A program made the translations under genes and the position numbers. Under the pieces are notes generated by a model. The model searched no databases. It was not told the DNA's origin and saw nothing but the letters and a program-made list of their open reading frames with translations. Below, in pieces: positions 33,363-38,809 of a stretch of DNA of 40,403 bases; the stretch's first letter is position 1, and each line of letters starts with the position of its first letter. Origin of the DNA: a virus; the IMG/VR virus record IMGVR_UViG_3300033150_001065, positions 1-40,403 of that record; one strand, written 5' to 3'.

Positions 33363-33794
33363 TTAAAACTCGTTGTAAAAGTAGTCGTATGATTGTGAGG
33401 TTCTGTTAGACCAGGCAGTTGCGTATCCAGATGTTCCTGCAACATACCTTACTTGCCCATTACTTGTGTCAACTTTTTTGATAAACCAGTTACCATCCTT
33501 GTCAACATAGCCTATGTAAACCGTTCCAGAATCGTCGTCGTAGTCGCTCATCTTGTATTGTAGCAACTGGTCTAGCGTATACTCTTCGAGGTCATCTACG
33601 GCTACATAGAGATCGCCAGCTTCTATTACTGGCTGCTCCATCTTGACCCACGCAAGTGTGTCTGTGTCCCACACATACTGGATGACCGCAATCCCCTTCA
33701 TGTCGTCATCTGCTGGCGTGGGGACAATGTCGTCACCAGAGTCTTTGCCTGCTATAAGAATCCAGCGGTCAGTGTAGTCTTTGGGGTTTGCCAT
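33363..33794 (-). CDS. Small beta-rich protein near fibre gene
   Basis: 143 residues from ATG 33794, behind GAGGAAG. The sequence (DRWILIAGKDSGDDIVP..., GTVYIGYVDKDGNWFIKKVD, YDYFYNEF) is beta-rich with many Asp/Gly turns. It ends 3 bases before the fibre start, so it may be a fibre-associated or base protein; chaperone is also possible. A longer in-frame start at 33842 lacks a ribosome site and overlaps the upstream gene. Confidence 0.5.
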   Translation of the reverse strand: MANPKDYTDRWILIAGKDSGDDIVPTPADDDMKGIAVIQYVWDTDTLAWVKMEQPVIEAGDLYVAVDDLEEYTLDQLLQYKMSDYDDDSGTVYIGYVDKDGNWFIKKVDTSNGQVRYVAGTSGYATAWSNRTSQSYDYFYNEF

Positions 33795-34011
33795 CTTCTT
33801 CCTCAAGGGTGAAGGCCAGCCTCCAGGACTGGCCGCACCCAAACTTGCAAACTATCTTGTCTACCACAAATCCATCACAACACGGGTAGTATGTCTCACG
33901 AGAAAACGCCTTTTTGTTGCACTTACTACAAATATAAACATCGAACCCACCGTTTGTCAATACCCTAGTAAAATATTTTTCTATTTCTCCCCTATTATCT
34001 GTTACCTTCAT
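33769..34011 (-). CDS. Small Cys-motif (zinc-finger-like) protein
   Basis: 80 residues from ATG 34011; in-frame starts at 34038 and 34059 have weaker ribosome sites. It has CSKC near residue 28, adjacent Cys-Cys near 44, and C-x-x-x-C (CKFGC) near 55, so metal binding is likely. It overlaps both neighbours by short distances. Function unknown. Confidence 0.55.
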   Translation of the reverse strand: MKVTDNRGEIEKYFTRVLTNGGFDVYICSKCNKKAFSRETYYPCCDGFVVDKIVCKFGCGQSWRLAFTLEEEDGKPQRLH

Positions 34012-34324
34012 AGGATATATCCTGTTGTGCGGGTTCATCTTTCTTGTATTCCAGAACATCTATCAGATACAAATTACCCTCTTTGTCTTCCAGGTATATC
34101 GCAACATAATCGCAATCTCCATCCCCATCAGTGTCGTGGAACATTATGACACACGGAACCATACCACGATTCAACCTGACAACAGGAGGAAGCTTTGCCG
34201 GGTCATACTTTTCAAGCTGGCACCCGTAACTAAGACCGTTAGGTAAAACACCAGCAGGATGTACAGCCCAAGAGAGTGTGACAAGAACAAAAATAACTGC
34301 TACCAGACCTAGCAACAATCTCAT
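33995..34324 (-). CDS. Exported protein with Ca-binding-like Asp loop
   Basis: 109 residues. The first 20 (MRLLLGLVAVIFVLVTLSWA) are a signal peptide with a likely cut after SWA. The mature part holds a DTDGDGDCDYVAI loop (near residue 64), whose spacing of Asp residues matches EF-hand/dockerin-type calcium loops, followed by a beta strand pair (IYLEDKEGNLYLIDVLEY). A free Cys pair (C35, C58) could form a disulphide in the periplasm. ATG behind AAAGGCGG. It probably acts in the host periplasm; role unknown. Confidence 0.6.
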   Translation of the reverse strand: MRLLLGLVAVIFVLVTLSWAVHPAGVLPNGLSYGCQLEKYDPAKLPPVVRLNRGMVPCVIMFHDTDGDGDCDYVAIYLEDKEGNLYLIDVLEYKKDEPAQQDISYEGNR

Positions 34325-34734
34325 TTGTCACCGCCTTTCAGGTCTTTAGGTACCACAACCTGCGGAGTTATAATACCACTCTTCTGCTGCTCCATAAGCT
34401 CCTTCATCTTGATCCTTGATTCCTGCATATACCTATACGTTTCCAGGTCAACATATTGACCACACAACCCCATTGGATCGACTGGCGGGAAAAACGAATT
34501 GATCTGCATTTTATTCCTTCTCTGCTTCTTCGTTATCGGTCTCTTTGGAACAAGCATAGGAACAGGAGGATTGCAGACGCAAATCGTAACCTCATTCTTG
34601 CCATCCCTTACCAGTCGGCAATGTGCACAGTTAGCACAACAAGCCTGTGCAGGGTCTATAATTGGTTCATCCTCCGGGAACAAATCTTTTTCTTCTTTCT
34701 TGTGCTCGATAAGCTTTACTTCTTTCTTGTTCAT
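34321..34734 (-). CDS. Cys-cluster protein
   Basis: 137 residues. CCANCAHC (near 32-39), CVC (near 52-54) and LCGQY (near 90) make a cluster of seven Cys, compatible with a metal or Fe-S site. The N terminus is Lys/Glu-rich and the C terminus helical (YRYMQESRIKMKELMEQQKS). The ATG follows AAAGGATG and overlaps the upstream stop. No family recognised. Confidence 0.55.
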   Translation of the reverse strand: MNKKEVKLIEHKKEEKDLFPEDEPIIDPAQACCANCAHCRLVRDGKNEVTICVCNPPVPMLVPKRPITKKQRRNKMQINSFFPPVDPMGLCGQYVDLETYRYMQESRIKMKELMEQQKSGIITPQVVVPKDLKGGDK

Positions 34735-34943
34735 TCGTCATCCTTTCTTCGATCAGAATACCCGTTCTTTTCTGAAAAACCCTTAACAATAAAATTCGGA
34801 GCAGACATTATCTTCTTAAAGTTGGAAACTTTTCTACAATCAGGGCAAAACAACACTTCGTTATCTGGTATTACCTTCGGTATCATACCGTACCAAACTG
34901 ACAAAACCTTACCGCATTTACACTGATACTCGTATGCTGGCAC
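34731..34943 (-). CDS. FmdB-like zinc-ribbon protein
   Basis: 70 residues. MPAYEYQCKCGK ... FCPDCRK is the FmdB-type ribbon with two Cys pairs about 22 residues apart, followed by APNFIVKGFSEKNGYSD, the usual FmdB tail. It is a shorter relative of the protein at 24508-24828. GTG start behind AAAGGAGG. Typically a putative nucleic-acid-binding regulator; phage role unknown. Confidence 0.75.
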   Translation of the reverse strand: MPAYEYQCKCGKVLSVWYGMIPKVIPDNEVLFCPDCRKVSNFKKIMSAPNFIVKGFSEKNGYSDRRKDDE

Positions 34944-34957
34944 AACAAACCTCCTTT

Positions 34958-35314
34958 CTAGTGTTTTGACTTGCTCGTAATTGATACAACCTTATTTGGT
35001 ATCTGTTTTCTCCTCTTCCTCTCTTCACCATCTTCCCCCATAGCATCGTCAAAAATCTTCTGTATACCAGCACAGATATAGAGCATCATCTCTTCCAGCA
35101 GCTTATTTTGCTCCTCGTCAAATTCTTCGCCCAGAAGAGCCGTTCTCATGCAGTAGGAGTATTCTTTGTTAACATCGGGGTTGAGAGGATCGAAGAACAC
35201 AACGGCATACCCAATCGGTAACCCATCTCTACGATGCATGTCTTCACGCATTGCACCTATTGTCTTCTCTATCATCTTTGTTTTGTTGGCTAACGCCATT
35301 GGATTCTTACCCAT
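34958..35314 (-). CDS. Hypothetical protein
   Basis: 118 residues, helical (MALANKTKMIEKTIGAMRED..., EEFDEEQNKLLEEMMLYICAGIQKIFDDAM) with a basic C terminus (RKRRKQIPNKVVSITSKSKH). ATG 35314 behind AAAGGGG. No motif recognised. Its end lies 14 bases before the next gene. May be an early leftward gene, as it is near the promoter at 36003. Confidence 0.55.
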   Translation of the reverse strand: MGKNPMALANKTKMIEKTIGAMREDMHRRDGLPIGYAVVFFDPLNPDVNKEYSYCMRTALLGEEFDEEQNKLLEEMMLYICAGIQKIFDDAMGEDGEERKRRKQIPNKVVSITSKSKH

Positions 35315-35639
35315 CAATAATCCCCTTTGCTAGAGTTAGTGCCGGATCTTCTTTCATCTCCTCCCTGAACGCAGTAACTGCATCGTCTATCTCCACAAGA
35401 AGATCAACAATCTGTTTATCCTTGATATATCCGGTAGCATGCAGTCTCGACAGATATGGCATCAAGAAGGTTTGAATTTCACGCTCAAGATCTTCGGCAA
35501 AACAGGTGTGGTCTGTATCGTCCTGCCTAACGCTCCTGTACGCATCCATCCACCTGAAAATAATCATCTTTAGATCCTGTAACTCCTTTATGCCCTTCTT
35601 GATTCTCACATCCTTCGGTTCCAGGTATCCTTGTTCCAT
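35307..35639 (-). CDS. Hypothetical helical protein
   Basis: 110 residues, mainly helical (DLKMIIFRWMDAYRSVRQ, YIKDKQIVDLLVEIDDAVTAFREEM). The ATG at 35639 follows AAGGGAAGG and lies well inside the upstream gene, an overlap of 113 bases in another frame. No domain recognised; the neighbours are also unassigned. Confidence 0.55.
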   Translation of the reverse strand: MEQGYLEPKDVRIKKGIKELQDLKMIIFRWMDAYRSVRQDDTDHTCFAEDLEREIQTFLMPYLSRLHATGYIKDKQIVDLLVEIDDAVTAFREEMKEDPALTLAKGIIDG

Positions 35640-35973
35640 AGCCTTCCCTTTCGGTAAGCTCTATCTGGCAGAGGTATTTGTCTTTGAATTTCCACTCAAC
35701 CATCCCGGCAACAAAAACAACCTCGTACAGATTGCTCAATTTTTTTAAAAAAATTTTTTTCTCAGGTTCCTCTACGCAGACAAGGAGGATCAAGTAATCA
35801 AACCCAAACGAATCAATATACCTGCACTTCTCTATAATCTCTGCCTCTCTGTTTATCCACGCAGCCCCCAGAAGCCCCTTGTCTATGTCTTGAGCACTCT
35901 TGAAGGAGGCACCCCCCTCGGTAGAGACATGCTGCCAAAACTCCCTCGGTCTCTTCCTGCCTCCCCTGTGCAT
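35527..35973 (-). CDS. Hypothetical protein, first gene of the leftward block
   Basis: 148 residues from ATG 35973, behind AAGGAGGAAA, only about 20 bases after the predicted transcription start. It is basic at the N terminus and has a beta-rich middle (FDYLILLVCVEEPEKKIF..., YEVVFVAGMVEWKFKDKYLCQIEL). The middle is coded by three consecutive seven-base A/T runs (35740-35760), a possible slippage site, so the C-terminal part after about residue 75 should be treated with care. The last third overlaps the next gene. Confidence 0.5.
   Translation of the reverse strand: MHRGGRKRPREFWQHVSTEGGASFKSAQDIDKGLLGAAWINREAEIIEKCRYIDSFGFDYLILLVCVEEPEKKIFLKKLSNLYEVVFVAGMVEWKFKDKYLCQIELTEREGYGTRIPGTEGCENQEGHKGVTGSKDDYFQVDGCVQER
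35740..35760. repeat. T7-A7-T7 homopolymer tract inside a gene
   Basis: Three consecutive runs of seven identical bases (T at 35740-35746, A at 35747-35753, T at 35754-35760), which is also a perfect palindrome around its A-run edges. In the minus-strand gene it encodes KKIFLKK. It could cause transcriptional or ribosomal slippage, or be a sequencing-sensitive spot. Confidence 0.85.
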
Positions 35974-36002
35974 ATGTTTCCTCCTTCCCAATTACTACTT
36001 AC

Positions 36003-36031
36003 AGGATACCAAACCAGAGGGTATTTGTCAA
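36003..36031 (-). promoter_or_regulatory. Sigma70-like promoter of the leftward block
   Basis: On the minus strand, TTGACA (36031-36026) and TATCCT (36008-36003) with a spacer of exactly 17 bases. Transcription should start near 35996, 23 bases upstream of the first ATG at 35973. Its -35 and spacer match the lysis promoter at 3741-3769. A 17-bp palindrome at 36046-36062 lies just upstream and may be an operator. Confidence 0.75.
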
Positions 36032-36045
36032 GCACTAAATCATAT

Positions 36046-36062
36046 TAGTGTATAATACACTA
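36046..36062. promoter_or_regulatory. Palindrome beside the leftward promoter, operator candidate
   Basis: TAGTGTAT-A-ATACACTA, 8-bp perfect arms around one central base, 15 bases upstream of the leftward -35 box. A TATAAT hexamer lies inside it on the plus strand, but no good -35 box is at the right distance, so rightward promoter activity is unproven. Confidence 0.5.
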
Positions 36063-36064
36063 TA

Positions 36065-36365
36065 TAAGATATTACAAGCTTGTAAGATGTGCTAAGATAT
36101 TACAAAACACTAACCTCTCTTGAGTAACACTACGACCACAAAGGAGTAGTGTTACGAAAGAGAGAGAGTTAGAGTGTTACAAAAGACTAATATACCCCAC
36201 TGCTAAAGAACATTAAACCTCGATAGAGTGTAAAGAGATAATCACATATACTCTAAGTAAACATCTTACTAGCTCGTAATAGAGATGTGTAACACCAAAC
36301 TAGTTACACTATGTGACTCCTGCACTACCGTATTTTTCACTGCGGGTTCAAAATACGGGTAGTGC
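36065..36365. other. Repeat/palindrome-rich non-coding region, candidate origin or control region
   Basis: No gene is visible. It holds: a 13-bp direct repeat TAAGATATTACAA at 36065-36077 and 36093-36105; TTACAAGCTTGTAA at 36072-36085; a 10-bp inverted repeat GTAACACTAC/GTAGTGTTAC at 36124-36133 and 36146-36155, with AGTGTTAC again at 36173-36180 and GTAACAC at 36289-36295; an imperfect stem ACATCT...AGATGT near 36261-36288; and a 15-bp arm hairpin GCACTACC-GTATTTT at 36322-36336 paired with 36350-36365 (one bulged G). Iteron-like sites in an AT-rich gap between leftward and rightward genes suggest a replication origin or major control region. Inference only. Confidence 0.55.
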
Positions 36366-36519
36366 GGTATTTCAAAAACGGCTCAGAACGTGTCAAAATT
36401 CGACGGAGAGCGATTTTCTTGGTGCTGCTAGTATCTCAGTATGGTCAGGGGGTGAGATCGTGCGTTAGAATCGAAATTTGAGCCCTTTTAATTTTTTGTC
36501 AGAAATTTTTTCAAAGGTA
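36366..36519. other. Non-coding spacer
   Basis: About 150 bases with no convincing gene. Contains some CGA/TCG-rich short repeats (CGACGG, GCGATT, AATCGAAATTT) and a TTTTT run near 36487. I see no promoter with a good pair of boxes. Confidence 0.4.
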
Positions 36520-36594
36520 CTACCATTTCGGCCTGTTCGAGTTGATTACGATCAACAACACCAGGATCATCGTAAGCACTGCCATGAAGTGCAT
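36520..36594 (-). CDS. 24-residue membrane peptide (candidate)
   Basis: ATG 36594 starts one base after the stop of the upstream gene and reads MHFMAVLTMILVLLIVINSN, then RPKW, a single membrane helix with a short basic end. The GAGGAG before the upstream stop could serve as its ribosome site. The same bases also form the C-terminal end of the longer frame starting at 37005. Very short membrane peptides are common in phages but hard to prove. Confidence 0.4.
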   Translation of the reverse strand: MHFMAVLTMILVLLIVINSNRPKW

Positions 36595-37005
36595 TTTAGA
36601 TCTTCTCCTCGTCAAGCTTGTGCTCACCACAGAAGTCGTCCGGGTATACTGCCGGGTAACCCTGCATGGTGGGACACCTGCGTCTGCATCTACCAATTTT
36701 GTATGTTCCGTCTTCGTGTCTCTTTGGCACAAAGTACATGCAGGTGTTGCAAACCATTCCTTTGCTTCTGTGCGTCCATCTGTCTTCCATTTGTTCTCCT
36801 TTTCATAGTGGATTAGTGGGGTATGGTAAATTTTGGGTTGAGGGTTGTAGACGAGAGTAGATATATTGGTTTTTACGCACGGGTCCACACGGTACCCCCA
36901 CCCCCGTTCTTTTTTCCATTCATTGTATTGGCGGTCTGATAGTGTCTCAAGTGCCATTGAGACAGCCAGATATGCTGACAGCCCCAGGGAAACAATCTTC
37001 CACAT
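36520..37005 (-). CDS. Membrane-anchored protein overlapping a Cys-motif gene (uncertain)
   Basis: An open frame of 161 residues with an N-terminal helix (IVSLGLSAYLAVSMALE) that could be a signal anchor, then a charged, Tyr/Trp-containing part. From about residue 72 on it is read through the whole Cys-motif gene 36596-36790 in another frame and ends with a hydrophobic helix. The start has only a GGCGAG site. The first half looks like protein; the second half may be a shadow, so the true gene could end early by a frameshift or be a true overlap. Confidence 0.4.
   Translation of the reverse strand: MWKIVSLGLSAYLAVSMALETLSDRQYNEWKKERGWGYRVDPCVKTNISTLVYNPQPKIYHTPLIHYEKENKWKTDGRTEAKEWFATPACTLCQRDTKTEHTKLVDADAGVPPCRVTRQYTRTTSVVSTSLTRRRSKMHFMAVLTMILVLLIVINSNRPKW
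36596..36790 (-). CDS. Small Cys-motif protein
   Basis: 64 residues with CNTC (14-17), C-x-x-x-C (35-39) and a late Cys at 54, very basic, behind a clear AAAGGAGAAC ribosome site and an ATG at 36790. This is stronger evidence than for the overlapping frame. The Cys spacing suggests zinc binding, and the size resembles the rightward Cys-motif family, though the order of motifs differs. Confidence 0.6.
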   Translation of the reverse strand: MEDRWTHRSKGMVCNTCMYFVPKRHEDGTYKIGRCRRRCPTMQGYPAVYPDDFCGEHKLDEEKI

Positions 37006-37148
37006 CTCGCCAACAATCTACCAACTAGTGGAAATTATTTTCCTACAGCCCAGACACCCAGAATCACGAATCCTCAATAATTTCAAACAGATCCATTTTT
37101 GGCACGCTGATTGCAGCTCTATCAGAGCAATCGACGACAGGTCTGCCC

Positions 37149-37230
37149 GTGGTCAGGCAATGTTGTCTTGACCACATGTGCGCCTGTCAAACAACAAAGC
37201 CCGCAGGCTAATCACGCACGTCATGCGGGC
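37149..37230 (+). promoter_or_regulatory. Two inverted repeats ahead of the rightward operon
   Basis: GTGGTCA (37149-37155) pairs with TGACCAC (37169-37175), and GCCCGCA (about 37199-37205) with TGCGGGC (about 37224-37230). The second ends next to the AAAGGAG ribosome site of the first rightward gene, so it could sequester it or act as an operator. I found no convincing -35/-10 pair in this gap. Confidence 0.5.
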
Positions 37231-37246
37231 GGAAAGGAGAGTTATC

Positions 37247-37642
37247 ATGCGTGATCTCGTAAGCGTAGGACAGGCGATTCTTGAGGCTTTTGAGCGAAAC
37301 AAGGCAAGAGGTTTGGATCTTAACAGGCTTCTCCATGCGTGCGGCCATGCAGGCTATGCCAAGGCCCACGGATGGAAGAAAGCAAGCAAGATCTTTTCCC
37401 CAAGGGGAAAAGATACTTCAACAGCCCGTAGGGCTGCTACGTGGTGGGCGTTTCGCACGTTGAATGCTCATGGGCACGTGCTTTGTTACACGCCTGATGG
37501 GAAAAGCGTTGTGGCAAAAGATATATGGGATGAAGTGGCAAAGCCACTTGCCGGGAACAATAGCAGGGAAGAGATAAGCGCTTGTGCTTACCTCTATGTC
37601 AAGCATATCGCTAGGGAAGGATATAGGTTCTTTATAGTCTAA
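37247..37642 (+). CDS. Hypothetical basic protein, first rightward gene
   Basis: 131 residues from ATG 37247, behind GGAAAGGAG. A GTG at 37178 is in frame but lies in the repeats and has no ribosome site. The sequence is helical and basic (NKARGLDLNRLLHACGHAGYAKAHGWKKASKIFSPRG, near 18-54) with a C-terminal YLYVKHIAREGYRFFIV. It might bind nucleic acid, but no motif settles it. Three perfect inverted repeats lie inside the gene (37391-37414, 37422-37436, 37533-37549). Confidence 0.65.
   Translation: MRDLVSVGQAILEAFERNKARGLDLNRLLHACGHAGYAKAHGWKKASKIFSPRGKDTSTARRAATWWAFRTLNAHGHVLCYTPDGKSVVAKDIWDEVAKPLAGNNSREEISACAYLYVKHIAREGYRFFIV
37391..37414. repeat. Perfect 11-bp inverted repeat inside a gene
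   Basis: ATCTTTTCCCC and GGGGAAAAGAT separated by only AA. In RNA this is a very stable hairpin with a tight loop; in DNA it is a 24-bp palindrome. A second, 6-bp one follows at 37422-37436. Confidence 0.85.
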
Positions 37643-37651
37643 TAATCCTAT

Positions 37652-37785
37652 TGGGGAGCTAAAGAATTATCTGCTAGCTCCCCAGCACTTTTAAATACTT
37701 AAACTTGTTTAAGTATTTAATAGTGCTGCCTTCCCAACAGCACTAACTCCTTTCTCTTCGGCAGCAGGAAATATATTCCTGCTGC
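37652..37785. other. Cluster of four hairpins with mutually exclusive pairing
   Basis: In the 190-base gap between two rightward genes: TGGGGAGCTA/TAGCTCCCCA (37652-37661 and 37675-37684, 10 bp); TTAAATACTTAAAC/GTTTAAGTATTTAA (37691-37704 and 37707-37720, 14 bp, 2-base centre); TAGTGCTG/CAGCACTA (37721-37728 and 37738-37745, 8 bp); GCAGCAGGAA/TTCCTGCTGC (37761-37770 and 37776-37785, 10 bp, 5-base loop). AGTGCTG can pair either with CAGCACT at 37683-37689 or with the copy at 37738-37744, so two alternative folds compete. This could be an attenuator, RNase III processing site or regulatory RNA. No U-run follows any stem. Confidence 0.8.
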
Positions 37786-37834
37786 TTACTGGGCAAGGAG
37801 AAGTAAACCATAACCCTAACAAGAGGAGATTATT

Positions 37835-38137
37835 ATGTTTTTTGGAGACGGAGTAGTAGTTAAGGCAGGGGAATTGTTTGTCATTCTTTTGAATGGCGAT
37901 ATTATTAACGCAGATGGTGTGCCAACTGCAACGTACAGCCTGTTTAGACTATACAATATCGAGGAGAATATTGCGACAATAGAGATGCGTGAGTTTGATA
38001 GCAAAGCTGGATATACTGAGATGCTTATCTACGTCGATGGATACAAAATATCCATCGAATATGACAAGGGGGATAACCCCTTGTCAGAATTGAGAAAAGG
38101 TATTTTGGCTGCCCTTGCTTTGGGTAGCTGGGTTTAA
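37835..38137 (+). CDS. Hypothetical small protein
   Basis: 100 residues, beta-rich (MFFGDGVVVKAGELFVILLNGDIINADG, then YSLFRLYNIEENIATIEMREF). ATG behind AAGAGGAG. No motif recognised. The 3' end of the gene contains two perfect 10-bp hairpins (38034-38058 and 38062-38086), so its message should be strongly folded near the stop. Confidence 0.65.
   Translation: MFFGDGVVVKAGELFVILLNGDIINADGVPTATYSLFRLYNIEENIATIEMREFDSKAGYTEMLIYVDGYKISIEYDKGDNPLSELRKGILAALALGSWV
38034..38086. repeat. Two adjacent perfect 10-bp hairpins inside a gene
   Basis: TCGATGGATA/TATCCATCGA (38034-38043 and 38049-38058, loop CAAAA) and TGACAAGGGG/CCCCTTGTCA (38062-38071 and 38077-38086, loop GATAA), three bases apart. 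Both have the same 10-5-10 geometry as the hairpin at 37761-37785. Confidence 0.85.
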
Positions 38138-38143
38138 AATCTT

Positions 38144-38220
38144 CTGGGCAGTGCAAAATAATGCTTGACTTCTTGTGCTGCCTGGTGGATATTAAACCAC
38201 AACAACCCAGATATACTGGG
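38144..38220. other. Intergenic hairpins between rightward genes
   Basis: A 12-bp RNA stem with four G-U pairs (38144-38155 with 38174-38185) and a small CCCAG-ATATA-CTGGG stem (38206-38220) fill the gap ahead of the next gene. They end 20 bases before its GTG start, near the ribosome site AAAGGAGG. Confidence 0.55.
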
Positions 38221-38239
38221 CAGAAAGGAGGTGATATTA

Positions 38240-38383
38240 GTGAACAGATACAAGATTACTTTATTGAAACACTTTGGTTGTTCAGCCAGCTACGTAAAAA
38301 GGATGTCAAACAAGCAGGCTGAAAGAATGGTGAGGAAACTCAGGAAAAGTAGACCAGTAGAAGTGGTCTACAAAAGGGGGTAA
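38240..38383 (+). CDS. Small basic protein (47 aa)
   Basis: 47 residues from GTG 38240, eight bases after GGAGG; a longer frame from 38165 runs through the hairpin region and has no ribosome site. The sequence (KITLLKHFGCSASYVKRMSNKQAERMVRKLRKSRP) has a helix-turn-helix-like feel with a strongly basic end, so DNA or RNA binding is possible. Perfect 8-bp inverted repeat at 38349-38371 in the 3' part. Function inferred from charge only. Confidence 0.6.
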   Translation: MNRYKITLLKHFGCSASYVKRMSNKQAERMVRKLRKSRPVEVVYKRG

Positions 38384-38384
38384 C

Positions 38385-38546
38385 ATGGTTTTGTTACAAA
38401 AATACAGGTGGAATAATAAGATAGTGCTCTGCTACTGTAAGGCAGAGCTTGGAAGATGCCTTGGGTTGTTTAGGGCAAATAAATCGCCCAGATTCTACTG
38501 CCCAGGGTGCAAGTATTACAGGGAGGAGGTGAAGGATAGTGAATAA
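38385..38546 (+). CDS. Small Cys-rich protein (53 aa)
   Basis: 53 codons from ATG 38385 behind AAAAGGGGG, ending at TAA 38544-38546. It is too short for usual cut-offs. Cys at 16, 18, 25, 39 and 42 (CYCKAELGRC, FYCPGCKYY) suggest a zinc ribbon or knuckle. The stop overlaps the GTG start of the next gene in the string GATAGTGAATAAA, the same string as at the gene junction near 1650. Confidence 0.65.
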   Translation: MVLLQKYRWNNKIVLCYCKAELGRCLGLFRANKSPRFYCPGCKYYREEVKDSE

Positions 38547-38808
38547 ATATTTGTGGGAAATGCTATTGCTAGCAAGAAGAAACTATAGGGTAAACTCCAT
38601 GGGCGGGAATACAGAACCATGTCCTTTCTGCCGGGCAGATATCGAGGCAAGAAGTTTTGAGGACAGGTTCAATCCGTGGCCAAAGCTAAAGTTTGCTGCA
38701 CCATGTGAGAAGTGCCCACTGAAAAATGTGATACCGAATATATGTATAGAAAACTGTGTAACTGAAGGGAAAACATATATGGAAAAAATCTTTACGAAAG
38801 GGGAGTAA
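38539..38808 (+). CDS. Small Cys-motif protein, tandem family copy 1
   Basis: 89 residues. N-terminal amphipathic helix (YLWEMLLLARRNY), CPFCRADIEA near residue 28, CEKCPLKN near 56, and a late single Cys followed by Gly and a C-terminal helix (NCVTEGKTYMEKI). This order, helix - CPxC - CxxC - Cys-x(3-4)-G - helix, recurs in the next genes and at 264-581. GTG start behind GGAGGAGG. Five or more Cys suggest a zinc-stabilised helical fold. No known family recognised. Confidence 0.75.
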   Translation: MNKYLWEMLLLARRNYRVNSMGGNTEPCPFCRADIEARSFEDRFNPWPKLKFAAPCEKCPLKNVIPNICIENCVTEGKTYMEKIFTKGE

Positions 38809-38809
38809 A

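Noticed and set aside
36341-36365. tRNA T-arm-like string (GGTTCAAAA)
   Set aside because: The flanking bases do not form a T-stem, and no acceptor or anticodon arm fits; the region is better explained as a long inverted repeat.
37178-37246. Upstream GTG start for the first rightward gene
   Set aside because: It has no ribosome site and lies in an inverted repeat; ATG 37247 has a strong AAAGGAG.
37149-38220. CRISPR-like array
   Set aside because: The repeats are different palindromes without a constant repeat unit or regular spacers, and no cas gene is present.
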